From NCBI GenBank assembly GCA_965227945.1, contig CBDDGQ010000006.1:1178001-1242000 (forward strand): DNA of 64,000 nt, written 5' to 3'. The DNA comes from Azorhizobium sp965227945. Lineage in GTDB: Bacteria > Pseudomonadota > Alphaproteobacteria > Rhizobiales > Xanthobacteraceae. Every line of letters starts with the position of its first letter. Within the stretch, counting starts at the first letter, position 1. Under the pieces are notes generated by a model. It did no database searches. It saw only the letters and a program-made list of their open reading frames with translations, and was not told where the DNA came from. Made by a program: the position numbers and the translations under genes. Of the stretch, positions 53,968 to 62,025 are shown one piece after another.

Positions 53968-54746
53968 CCGAAGCCCTCGCTGCCCCCCGGGTCCGCGTCG
54001 AGAACCTCCGCATCACCTTCCCCCGCCCCGATGCCCCGCCGCTGGAGGTGCTCTCGGGCATCTCCCTGGACGTGGCGGACGGCGAGTTCGTCGCCGTGGT
54101 GGGGCCCAGCGGCTCGGGCAAGTCGACCATCCTGCGCGCCATCTGCGGGCTCCTGAAACCGGCCGGCGGCCGGGTGCGGGTGGACGGGCGCGATGTCACC
54201 GACCCACCGCCGGAAGTGGGCTTCATGTTCCAGAAGGACGCTCTGCTGCCCTGGCGCACGGTGGCGCAGAACATCCGCGTCGGCGCGGAACTGGGCGGCC
54301 TGCCCCCGGCGCAGCATGCGGGGCGGGTGGCGGACCTCATCAAGCTGCTGCGCCTCGACGGCTTCGAAGACGCCTGGCCCAAGCAATTGTCCGGCGGCAT
54401 GCGCCAGCGGGTCTCGCTGGGGCGGCTGCTGGCCTATAATCCATCCCTGATGCTGATGGACGAACCGTTCGGGGCGCTGGATTACCAGACCAAGATCTCC
54501 ATGGGGCGCGAATTGCTGCGCATCTGGGAGGCGGAGCGTCGCTCCATCGTCTTCGTCACCCACGATATTGAGGAGGCGGTGGCGCTGGCGGACCGGGTGG
54601 TGGTGTTCAGCGCCCGGCCCGCGCGCATCGTCGGCGACTATACGGTAGATCTGCCCCGCCCCCGCGACCTGCGGGCCATGCGGGGGGATCCGGCCTTCGT
54701 CCATCTCACCGAAACCATCTGGTCCGATCTGGCGCTGCCGGCCTGA
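53958..54746 (+). CDS. ABC transporter ATP-binding protein, NitT/TauT type
   Basis: A 262-residue ATPase with Walker A GPSGSGKST, Q-loop MFQKDALLPWRT, signature LSGGMRQR, Walker B SLMLMDEPFGALD and switch His in FVTHDIEEA. The start MALTEAL overlaps the permease stop by 10 bp. It completes the three-gene importer in the UbiD operon. Confidence 0.94.
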   Translation: MALTEALAAPRVRVENLRITFPRPDAPPLEVLSGISLDVADGEFVAVVGPSGSGKSTILRAICGLLKPAGGRVRVDGRDVTDPPPEVGFMFQKDALLPWRTVAQNIRVGAELGGLPPAQHAGRVADLIKLLRLDGFEDAWPKQLSGGMRQRVSLGRLLAYNPSLMLMDEPFGALDYQTKISMGRELLRIWEAERRSIVFVTHDIEEAVALADRVVVFSARPARIVGDYTVDLPRPRDLRAMRGDPAFVHLTETIWSDLALPA

Positions 54747-54772
54747 TCGGCACCGGATACTGCGGAGCGCCC

Positions 54773-55306
54773 ATGCACGACGGGACACCCGGCGAGACGC
54801 TGAAATCTTTCGCCCTCGCGGTCTATGGCACCGAGGGGGTGCCGGCCGCCTGCCTGCTGCTGCAGAGCCGGTTCGGACTGGACGTCAATGTGCTGCTGTT
54901 CTCCGCCTTTCTCGGCGCGGTGCGCGGCGAGAGCCTGGCCCCCGCCCATCTGGAGGCGGTGGCCGCCACGGTGGGCGACTGGCATCGTGAGGTGGTCCGG
55001 CCGCTGCGGGCGGTGCGCCAGCGGCTGAAGACCGGGCCGGCTCCGGCCCCGGACGAGGCCACGGGCGCGCTGCGGTCCAAGCTGCAGAAGCTCGAGATCG
55101 AGGCCGAACTGATCGAACTCTCCGAACTGGGATCGCTTGCCGCGCGCCTTGGCGCGGCAAGCGCGGACGGGACGCCGGAGGCGCGCGCCCGCGCCGCCAT
55201 GTCCATGGTGGTGGCCGCCAGCGCCGGCCGTCCGCTCAAGGATGACGAACACGCAGCGCTGGCCATGCTCGCGGCGGCGGCTGCCGCCGTGCCTCCCGCC
55301 GCTTGA
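54773..55306 (+). CDS. TIGR02444 family protein
   Basis: A 177-residue, mostly helical protein. The opening pattern FALAVYGTEGVPAACLLLQS and VNVLLFSAFLGAVRGE is typical of the TIGR02444 family of unknown function; the C-terminal half is Ala-rich. No signal peptide. It sits 26 bp after the transporter ATPase gene and 61 bp before ubiX, so it is cotranscribed with the UbiD operon, though no link to its chemistry is known. Confidence 0.8.
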   Translation: MHDGTPGETLKSFALAVYGTEGVPAACLLLQSRFGLDVNVLLFSAFLGAVRGESLAPAHLEAVAATVGDWHREVVRPLRAVRQRLKTGPAPAPDEATGALRSKLQKLEIEAELIELSELGSLAARLGAASADGTPEARARAAMSMVVAASAGRPLKDDEHAALAMLAAAAAAVPPAA

Positions 55307-55367
55307 CCGCGGCTCACGATTCCAAACAACACGATCGCGGCCATGTCCCGCGGTCCAGGGAGCGGAC

Positions 55368-55943
55368 ATGAAACGCCTGATCGTCGCCATCACCGGCGCC
55401 TCCGGAGCCATCTACGGCATCCGCGCCCTGCAATTGCTGAAGGACATGGCGGAGGTGGAGACCCACGCCATCCTGACCCCCTCCGGCCTGCGCACCATCA
55501 TCGAGGAGACCGACTTCAAGCCCGAGGAGGTCCGGGCGCTGGCGGACAAGCTCTACAATCCCAAGGATATTGGCGCGGCGGTCTCGTCCGGCTCGTTCGT
55601 CACCGCCGGCATGCTGGTGGCGCCCTGCTCCATCAAGACGCTGAGCGGCATCGCCCATTGCTACAATGACGAACTGGTGGTGCGTGCCGCCGATGTCTGC
55701 CTCAAGGAGCGCCGCCGGGTGGTGCTGCTGCTGCGCGAGACCCCGCTGCATGCGGGCCATATCGAGCTGATGGCCCAGGCGACCCGCAACGGCGCCATCA
55801 TCATGCCGCCGGTCCCGGCCTTCTACCACCGCCCCGCCACCCTGGACGACATGATCAACCAGACGGTGGCGCGAGCGCTGGACCTATTCGACATCTCGCT
55901 GCCGGTCATCAAACGCTGGAAGGGCGAGACCAACCCGGGCTGA
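55368..55943 (+). CDS. UbiX family flavin prenyltransferase
   Basis: A 191-residue UbiX-type enzyme. The FMN-binding start LIVAITGASGAIYGIRAL, the SSGSFVTAGMLVAPCS loop (about residue 76) and RRRVVLLLRETPLHAGHIEL are all characteristic. It makes prenylated FMN for the UbiD enzyme of the same operon. Start MKRLIVAI follows GGGAGCGGAC. Last gene of the locus, convergent with putA across a hairpin. Confidence 0.93.
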   Translation: MKRLIVAITGASGAIYGIRALQLLKDMAEVETHAILTPSGLRTIIEETDFKPEEVRALADKLYNPKDIGAAVSSGSFVTAGMLVAPCSIKTLSGIAHCYNDELVVRAADVCLKERRRVVLLLRETPLHAGHIELMAQATRNGAIIMPPVPAFYHRPATLDDMINQTVARALDLFDISLPVIKRWKGETNPG

Positions 55944-55949
55944 GCCGCA

Positions 55950-55976
55950 GGGGCGCGCGGTCGATCCGCCCGCCCC
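55950..55976. terminator. Bidirectional terminator hairpin
   Basis: GGGGCGCGCGG (55950-55960) and CCGCCCGCCCC (55966-55976) pair with one mismatch around the loop TCGAT. It lies in the 39-bp gap between the convergent ubiX-like and putA genes. No T-run is evident. Confidence 0.6.
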
Positions 55977-55982
55977 GGAGGT

Positions 55983-58900
55983 CTATTCCCCCTGGGTCAT
56001 CAGCGCCGCATTGCCGCCGGCGGCGGAGGTGTTGATGGTCACCGTCTGCTCGCTGGCGAAGCGCAGGAGATAATGCGGCCCGCCCGCCTTGGGGCCGGTG
56101 CCGGACAGGCCGTGGCCGCCGAACGGCTGCACGCCCACCACCGCGCCGATGATGTTGCGGTTCACATAGATGTTGCCCACCGGCAGCCGGGCGACCACCT
56201 TCTCCACCACGCTGTCGATGCGGGTATGCACCCCCAGCGTCAGCCCGTAGCCGGTGGCGGCGATGGCGTCGAGCACCGCGTCCAGCTCGCCCGCCTTGTA
56301 GCGGACCACATGCAGGATCGGGCCGAACACCTCTTCCGTGAGCTCGCCCGCCCGCTTCAGCTCGAACACATGCGGCGCCACGAAGGTGCCGCCCGCCGGA
56401 GCGGTGCCGGCATAATGCACCTGGGCGCGGCCGGTGAGGCCCTTCGCATAGGCCTCCAGCTTGCCCTTGGCCTCGGCATCGATCACCGGGCCCACATGCA
56501 CGGAGGGGTCGCGCGGATGGCCCAGCTTGAGGCAGGCGGCGGCGCCCACCACCATCTCGATCATCTTGTCCGCCACATCCGCCTGCACCAGCAGCAGCCG
56601 CAAGGCCGAGCAGCGCTGGCCGGCGGAGCGGAAGGCGGAGGTCACCACATCGTCCGCCACCTGCTCCGGCAGAGCGGTGGCGTCCACGATCATGGCATTG
56701 ATGCCGCCGGTCTCGGCGATCAGCGGCACGATGGGGCCGTCTTTCGCCGCCAGCGCCCGGTTGATCAGCCGCGCCACCTCGGTGGAGCCGGTGAACACCA
56801 CCCCGGCGATGCGGAGATCCGCCACCAGGCGCGCGCCCACGGCGCCATCGCCGGTGACCAGATGCAGGGCGCTGGCCGGGACGCCGGCCTCATGCAACAG
56901 CTTGACCGCCTCCGATGCGATCAGCGGGGTCTGCTCCGCCGGCTTGGCCACCACCGCATTGCCTGCGGCCAGCGCCGCAGAGACCTGGCCGAGGAAGATC
57001 GCCAAAGGGAAGTTCCAGGGCGAGATGGCCACGAACACGCCGCGCCCGCGCAGGGAGAGCACGTTGCTCTCGCCGGTGGGACCCGGCAGGATCTCGCCCG
57101 GCCCGCACAGCCGGCGCGCCTCGCCGGCGTAATAGCGCAGGAAATCCACCGCCTCCCGGACTTCGGACAGCGCATCATCAATGGTCTTGCCCGCCTCGTC
57201 CTGAAGCAGCGCCAGGAAGCTGCCCTGGCGGGCCTCCAGCAGATCCGCCGCCCGCTCCAGGCGGTCCGCCCGGTCGCTGGCCGGGGTGCGATCCCAGGCG
57301 GGGAAGCCGGCGCGGGCGGCGCTGACGGCGCGTTCGGCGGCGGCGGGATCGGCCTCGATCACCCGGCCCACACGGGTGCCATCGCTGGGGCTGCGCACGT
57401 CGCGGGCGGTGCCGGTGAGCGCCACCCCGTCCACGAGGGGCGCCGCCGACATCTCCCGCCGCTGGCTGGCCACATCCGCCAGCAGATCGGCGAGCGCCTC
57501 GCGGCTGCCCAGCTCAACGCCGCGGGAGTTCACCCGTCCAGGGGCGAAGAGGTCCCGGGGCAGCGGGATCTGCGGATTGCGCGCCTGTGCCGCCGTGCCG
57601 ATGAGGGCAGACGGCCGGCGCAGCAACTCGGCCACCGGCACCGCCGGATCACCGGCCACGGAGACGAAGGACGAATTGGCGCCATTCTCCAGCAGACGGC
57701 GCACCAGATAGGCCAGCAGGTCGCGATGCCCGCCCACCGGGGCATAGGTGCGACAGCCGAGTGTGGGATCGCTGGCCAGGAGTTCGCCATAGGCCTGCTC
57801 GCCCATGCCGTGCAGCCGCTGGAACTCAAAGCCGCCCTGGCCGCCGGCCAGCTCCACCAAGGTGGCGATGGTCTGGGCATTGTGGGTGGCGAACTGCGGG
57901 AAGATGCGCGGCCGCAATCCCAGCAGCTTCCGCGCGCAGGCGAGATAATTCAGGTCCGTCATGGCCTTGCGGGTAAACACCGGGAAGTCGTCGAGGCCGC
58001 GTTCCTGGGCGCGCTTTACCTCGCTGTCCCAATAGGCGCCCTTGACCAGCCGCAGCATCAGCCGGCGATCCAGCTTTTCCGCCAGCGCCGCCATATGGTC
58101 GATCACCGCCGCGGCACGCTTATGATAGGCCTGGATGGCCAAGCCGAAGCCGTCCCAGCCGGCCAGGGAGGCATCCGCCAGCACCGCGTCGATCACATCG
58201 AGGGAGAGTTCGAGCCGGTCGGCCTCCTCCGCATCGATGGTGAAGTTGAGATCGAACGCCTTGGCCCGCTGCGCCAGATCGATCACCTGCGGCACCAGTT
58301 CCGCCAGCACCGCATCGCGGTTCACCGCATCATAGCGCGGGTGCAGCGCCGACAGCTTCACCGAGATGCCCGGCCGGTCCGGCAGGGCCCCATTGCCCGC
58401 CCGCGCGCCGATGTCGGCAATGGCGGCGGCATAGGACTCGAAATAGCGCGCCGCGTCGGCGCGGGTGCGGGCGCCCTCGCCCAGCATGTCGAAGGAATAG
58501 CGATAGGCCCGGCCGCTGGAAGACTGCGCCCGATCCAGCGCCGCATCGATGGTCTGGCCCAGCACGAAATGATTGCCCAGCACCTTCATGGCCTGGCGGG
58601 TGGCAGCGCGCACCGCCGGCACGCCCAGGCGCTTGGTGAGACGTCCGAGCACGCCTTCCGGCGTCTCGCCGGGCTGGATCACCCGCGCGGTGAGGCCCAG
58701 CGCCCAGGCGGAGGTCTGGACCAGGAAGGCGCCGGACTTGGAGGCGTGGTTCAGGAAATCGCCCTGCGCCAGTTTGTCCTCGATCAGCCGGTCCGCGGTG
58801 GCCGGGTCGGGCACCCGCAGCAGCGCCTCGGCCAGGGTCATCAATGCCAACCCCTCCTTGGTGGAGAGGGCATATTCCCGCAGCATCTCCTCGATGCCGC

Positions 58901-59117
58901 CGAGCCCACCGGCCCCGCCGGCTCCCGCACCCTTGCGGATGGCGCCGATCAGTCGGCTCGCCAGCGCATCCACCCGCGCCTCGGCGGCGGGCGGAAGGCT
59001 GGCCTGGGCCAGCAGGGGCGCCGCCACCTCCGCATCGTCGGGCGCATAGGGAGCGGCGAAGGGCGCGACCGGGGGCATGGCGACAGGAACCAGGGCGGTG
59101 GAAACGGGCTTGGACAT
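55983..59117 (-). CDS. putA: Bifunctional proline dehydrogenase/P5C dehydrogenase
   Basis: A 1044-residue PutA converting proline to glutamate. The FAD-dependent proline dehydrogenase barrel covers about residues 190-480 (SVKLSALHPRY, RLVKGAYWDSEVKRAQ). The aldehyde dehydrogenase covers about 540-1010, with the general base in IAETGGINAMI and the catalytic Cys in FRSAGQRCSALRL. There is no N-terminal ribbon-helix-helix domain, unlike the ~1320-residue E. coli protein, so regulation needs another protein; a divergent Lrp-type gene is adjacent. Start at 59117 chosen for GGAG 6 nt upstream; MRMNLPETP at 59144 is an alternative. Confidence 0.96.
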   Translation of the reverse strand: MSKPVSTALVPVAMPPVAPFAAPYAPDDAEVAAPLLAQASLPPAAEARVDALASRLIGAIRKGAGAGGAGGLGGIEEMLREYALSTKEGLALMTLAEALLRVPDPATADRLIEDKLAQGDFLNHASKSGAFLVQTSAWALGLTARVIQPGETPEGVLGRLTKRLGVPAVRAATRQAMKVLGNHFVLGQTIDAALDRAQSSSGRAYRYSFDMLGEGARTRADAARYFESYAAAIADIGARAGNGALPDRPGISVKLSALHPRYDAVNRDAVLAELVPQVIDLAQRAKAFDLNFTIDAEEADRLELSLDVIDAVLADASLAGWDGFGLAIQAYHKRAAAVIDHMAALAEKLDRRLMLRLVKGAYWDSEVKRAQERGLDDFPVFTRKAMTDLNYLACARKLLGLRPRIFPQFATHNAQTIATLVELAGGQGGFEFQRLHGMGEQAYGELLASDPTLGCRTYAPVGGHRDLLAYLVRRLLENGANSSFVSVAGDPAVPVAELLRRPSALIGTAAQARNPQIPLPRDLFAPGRVNSRGVELGSREALADLLADVASQRREMSAAPLVDGVALTGTARDVRSPSDGTRVGRVIEADPAAAERAVSAARAGFPAWDRTPASDRADRLERAADLLEARQGSFLALLQDEAGKTIDDALSEVREAVDFLRYYAGEARRLCGPGEILPGPTGESNVLSLRGRGVFVAISPWNFPLAIFLGQVSAALAAGNAVVAKPAEQTPLIASEAVKLLHEAGVPASALHLVTGDGAVGARLVADLRIAGVVFTGSTEVARLINRALAAKDGPIVPLIAETGGINAMIVDATALPEQVADDVVTSAFRSAGQRCSALRLLLVQADVADKMIEMVVGAAACLKLGHPRDPSVHVGPVIDAEAKGKLEAYAKGLTGRAQVHYAGTAPAGGTFVAPHVFELKRAGELTEEVFGPILHVVRYKAGELDAVLDAIAATGYGLTLGVHTRIDSVVEKVVARLPVGNIYVNRNIIGAVVGVQPFGGHGLSGTGPKAGGPHYLLRFASEQTVTINTSAAGGNAALMTQGE

Positions 59118-59187
59118 GGGAGTCTCCGGCAGGTTCATCCGCATAATCCATCATCGTCCTTGCTTCCATGGCGCTTTTCACCCGGAT

Positions 59188-59204
59188 GCCTTAGATTCTA
59201 AGGC
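59188..59204. promoter_or_regulatory. Probable Lrp-type operator between putA and its regulator
   Basis: GCCTTAG-ATT-CTAAGGC is a perfect 7-bp inverted repeat with a 3-nt spacer in the 111-bp gap between the divergent putA and Lrp genes, 25 bp upstream of the regulator start. Lrp/AsnC proteins activate putA in many alphaproteobacteria by binding such dyads. Confidence 0.65.
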
Positions 59205-59228
59205 GAACCAGGACCTGAGCCGCAGAAC

Positions 59229-59690
59229 ATGGGCGACATCGACCGCACCGACCGCCGAATTCTTTCGATTCTGCAACGGGATGGCCGCATTTCCGGGGTG
59301 GAGCTGGCGGAGCAGATCGGGTTGTCCGCCACCTCCGTCGGCGAGCGCCTGAAACGGCTCCAGCGGGAGGGGTATGTGGCGGGCTTCGGGGCCCGGCTCG
59401 ATCCCCACAAGCTGGGGCTCGGCTTCCTGGTGTTCGTGGAGGTGCATCTGGACAAGACCACGCCCGACGTGTTCGAGCGCTTTGCCAAGGCGGTGCGCAA
59501 CGCTCCGGAAGTGCTGGAATGCCACATGGTGGCCGGCGGCTTCGATTATCTGCTGAAGGCCCGCCTGCCGGACATGGCCGCCTACCGCCGCTTCCTGGGC
59601 AATGTGCTGCTGGGCTTCCCGGGGGTGCGGGAAACCCGCTCCTATGCAGTGATGGAGGAGGTCAAGAGCGACGGGCCCCTGGCGGTGTGA
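59229..59690 (+). CDS. Lrp/AsnC family regulator (probable proline regulator)
   Basis: A 153-residue Lrp. The N-terminal helix-turn-helix (RRILSILQRDGRISGVELAE, then LSATSVGERLKRLQREGYV) and the C-terminal RAM domain (FLVFVEVHLDK, ECHMVAGGFDYLLKAR) are clear. It is divergent from putA with a shared dyad, the usual arrangement of proline-responsive PutR-type activators. Confidence 0.92.
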   Translation: MGDIDRTDRRILSILQRDGRISGVELAEQIGLSATSVGERLKRLQREGYVAGFGARLDPHKLGLGFLVFVEVHLDKTTPDVFERFAKAVRNAPEVLECHMVAGGFDYLLKARLPDMAAYRRFLGNVLLGFPGVRETRSYAVMEEVKSDGPLAV

Positions 59691-59809
59691 CCGCAGGCGT
59701 GGGCGCGGGGGGCATCGAAAGTCCGGCTTTGCCTGCGCCCCGCGATGGGTCCTAATGCCCGCCCGCGCCGGCCCCGCCGATGCGGCCATCAAGAGACAAG
59801 GGGAGAGCG

Positions 59810-60280
59810 ATGTTTCCTGAGCTGCGCCTGCTGTGCTTCGAAGACCTGGAGCTGGGAATGACCGAAACCCTGGCCAAGACCATCGCCTCCTCCGACGTGG
59901 TGGGCTTTGCCGAGGTCACGGGCGACCGCAACCCCATCCATCTGTCCGAGCATTTCGCCGCGCGCACGCCGTTCGGCACCCGCATCGCTCATGGCCTTTA
60001 TACCGCCAGCCTGATCTCGGCCGTGCTGGGCACCCGCCTCCCGGGTCCGGGCGCGGTCTATATCTCCCAGACGCTGAACTTCCGTGCCCCGGTCAAGATC
60101 GGCGACACGGTGATGGTCAAGGTGGAGGTGGCCGAACTGATCCCCGAGCGGCGCCGCGCCCGCCTCGCCTGCACATGCAGCGTGGGCGACGAAGTGGTGC
60201 TGGATGGCGAAGCCTGGGTCAAAGTGCCGCCGCGCAGCGAAACCGAGAATTCGCCCCTGAGCCGATCCCTCGCCGGCTGA
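59810..60280 (+). CDS. MaoC family dehydratase
   Basis: A 156-residue hot-dog hydratase. The catalytic Asp/His motif appears in TGDRNPIHLSEHFA (about residues 40-53), followed by the GTRIAHGLYTASLIS helix. It belongs to the (R)-specific enoyl-CoA hydratase group (PhaJ-like), which supplies or drains (R)-3-hydroxyacyl-CoA. Start MFPELRLL follows GGGGAGAGCG. It stands alone and is convergent with the export lipoprotein gene. Confidence 0.9.
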   Translation: MFPELRLLCFEDLELGMTETLAKTIASSDVVGFAEVTGDRNPIHLSEHFAARTPFGTRIAHGLYTASLISAVLGTRLPGPGAVYISQTLNFRAPVKIGDTVMVKVEVAELIPERRRARLACTCSVGDEVVLDGEAWVKVPPRSETENSPLSRSLAG

Positions 60281-60305
60281 GACAGCCACGCGCGGTCGGG
60301 ATTTG

Positions 60306-60325
60306 CCCGGCCGCGTGCGGCCGGG
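60306..60325. terminator. Bidirectional terminator hairpin
   Basis: CCCGGCCG (60306-60313) and CGGCCGGG (60318-60325) form a perfect 8-bp stem with loop CGTG, in the 64-bp gap between the convergent MaoC and Wza-like genes. TTT precedes the stem, which would be the A-side/T-tail for the minus-strand gene. Confidence 0.7.
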
Positions 60326-60344
60326 TTCCGTTCCGGCGGAAGCG

Positions 60345-61517
60345 TTACTTCACGCCGGAATAGATGGACGCGCCCGTGGTCACCGGCGAGGAGACCATCA
60401 CGAAGATCTGCATCGCCTTCTGGATGTCGGTGATCGGCGCGTTGGTGACGTAGATCACGTCGCGATTGAAGATCGGGAAGTGCTGCGCCACGAACAGGCT
60501 GTTGGTATCGCGCAGATCGAGGCGATAGACTACCGGTGTCAGGCCGCCATGGACCACCAACGGGCTGTCCGGCCGCAGCTTGCGGGCGATGAACTCCGGC
60601 TCATACCGCAGCACGAACACACCGGACGGATCGGAGCGGTTGTCCTGCAGGCCGCCGGCCTTCACCAGCGCGGTCGCCAGCGTGATGCCCGACGCATTGA
60701 ACGGGATTTCGGCATTGGCGCCGGTGGCGCCATAGGCCAGGAACACCTGCGGATCGCGGATCAAGGTCAGCACGTCGCCGGGCTGCAGATAGATGTTCTC
60801 GCGCGGATTGGCGACCACCTGCTCCATGGCCACGCGCACCGTGCGCTGGCCACGGGACAGCTGGATGAAGGTTTCGCTCACCGGGGCGCGCAGGCCGCCG
60901 GCCGTGGCTACCACGTCCAGCAGCCGATCGCCCTTGACGTTCAGCGGCACGCGGGCGCCGTTCACCACTTCGCCGGTGACGGTGACAGTGTTGCTCACCG
61001 ATTTGACCACCGAGACCAGAACCTGCGGCTGAATCGCCTTGCCGGTCAGCGCCTGGACGATCTCGTCCTGGATCTGCGCCGTGCTGCGACCGGCGGCCTG
61101 GATTTCGCCGGCATACGGGATGGAGATGGTGCCCGTCGACTTGACCGCCTGCTCGGGAATGGTGGCGGTCTTGGAGCCGGTGGTGAAGCTGCCGGCCACG
61201 ACGGCGGAGGAGAACAGGCCACCGGCGCCGGCTTCCCAGATGGTCACGGCGACGTAATCGCCGACGCCCACGACCGGGGTGCGCGCGGGTGCGGCGGAAC
61301 CGAGGGAGGTGTAGAAGCTGTCCGGAGCGCGTTGGCGAACGATGTTCAGCACATTGTTGTCGAGATCGACAATCTCGTAGCGCTGAATATTTTCCTCATT
61401 GGCCTGCGAGACCACCGACTTCGCGTTCGGCCCCACCTGCGGCAGCGATTCGGCGCAGCCCGAGAGCGCCAGCGCCACACCCGCCAGGAGAAGCGGCCCA
61501 CTCATCACCTTCAGCAT
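60345..61517 (-). CDS. Wza-like polysaccharide export lipoprotein
   Basis: A 390-residue outer-membrane export protein. The lipobox LALSGC places the lipidated Cys at residue 21. The mature protein has the polysaccharide export domain (VVGVGDYVAVTIWEAG, about residue 87) and two SLBB-type repeats (VTVTGEVVNGARVPLNV, and YLQPGDVLTLIRDPQVFLAYG further on). It forms the outer-membrane channel for a capsular or exopolysaccharide. It is divergent from a type I polyketide/fatty-acid synthase gene across ~508 bp, suggesting that a surface polysaccharide or lipid locus begins here. Confidence 0.92.
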   Translation of the reverse strand: MLKVMSGPLLLAGVALALSGCAESLPQVGPNAKSVVSQANEENIQRYEIVDLDNNVLNIVRQRAPDSFYTSLGSAAPARTPVVGVGDYVAVTIWEAGAGGLFSSAVVAGSFTTGSKTATIPEQAVKSTGTISIPYAGEIQAAGRSTAQIQDEIVQALTGKAIQPQVLVSVVKSVSNTVTVTGEVVNGARVPLNVKGDRLLDVVATAGGLRAPVSETFIQLSRGQRTVRVAMEQVVANPRENIYLQPGDVLTLIRDPQVFLAYGATGANAEIPFNASGITLATALVKAGGLQDNRSDPSGVFVLRYEPEFIARKLRPDSPLVVHGGLTPVVYRLDLRDTNSLFVAQHFPIFNRDVIYVTNAPITDIQKAMQIFVMVSSPVTTGASIYSGVK

Positions 61518-62025
61518 GAATGCTCCGGTCCCTATTCTCGTCGCCCAATATCATGCGGGGGGGTCTGCACCAAGCCTACAGGATCGGACCACCACCAGTC
61601 CTCTTAAAGCTGTTTCCCCTTTGCCACACCTGACAAACCGCCATGACCGCAGCATATCGTTAATGGCAACCTTCGCGTCTCAGCGTCGCCGAGGGCGGTG
61701 CGATGCTCGCCCGCTCGCGGATTTATCCCCACCTTAATACCACCTACCCACACCTGCTGCATTGGACTTTTTACCGATCCAACCTGTGTCGCGGCGAACG
61801 CAGCTTTAGCGGGGCTTTTGCAAGGCGGAATATAAATTTCAGAGGTCCACACCGCGCCCGTTTCAAGCTAACTTGTAAGCCATCGAGGGTAGAGTTTGCA
61901 GTGCAACAGGTCGCCGCGAAAGGGGGCGTATTGACCGTCGCGACGGTCCGCTGCGATAAGGGGAAAAACGCTCCGACACCGGAAAATACTAGGTTTCTCA
62001 AGCGCTCTCATCGCAGGTGAATGCA
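61518..62025. other. Divergent intergenic region of lower GC
   Basis: 508 bp between the Wza-like gene and the synthase gene. No open frame with gene-like character is seen on either strand; parts (61590-61780 and 61800-62010) are less GC-rich than the surroundings, as is typical of regulated divergent promoters. No convincing -35/-10 or sigma-54 site was found. Confidence 0.5.

Noticed and set aside
56073..59201. 1042-codon plus-strand open frame opposite putA
   Set aside because: Complementary-strand shadow of PutA, rich in His, Arg, Gly and Ala, with no recognisable motif.
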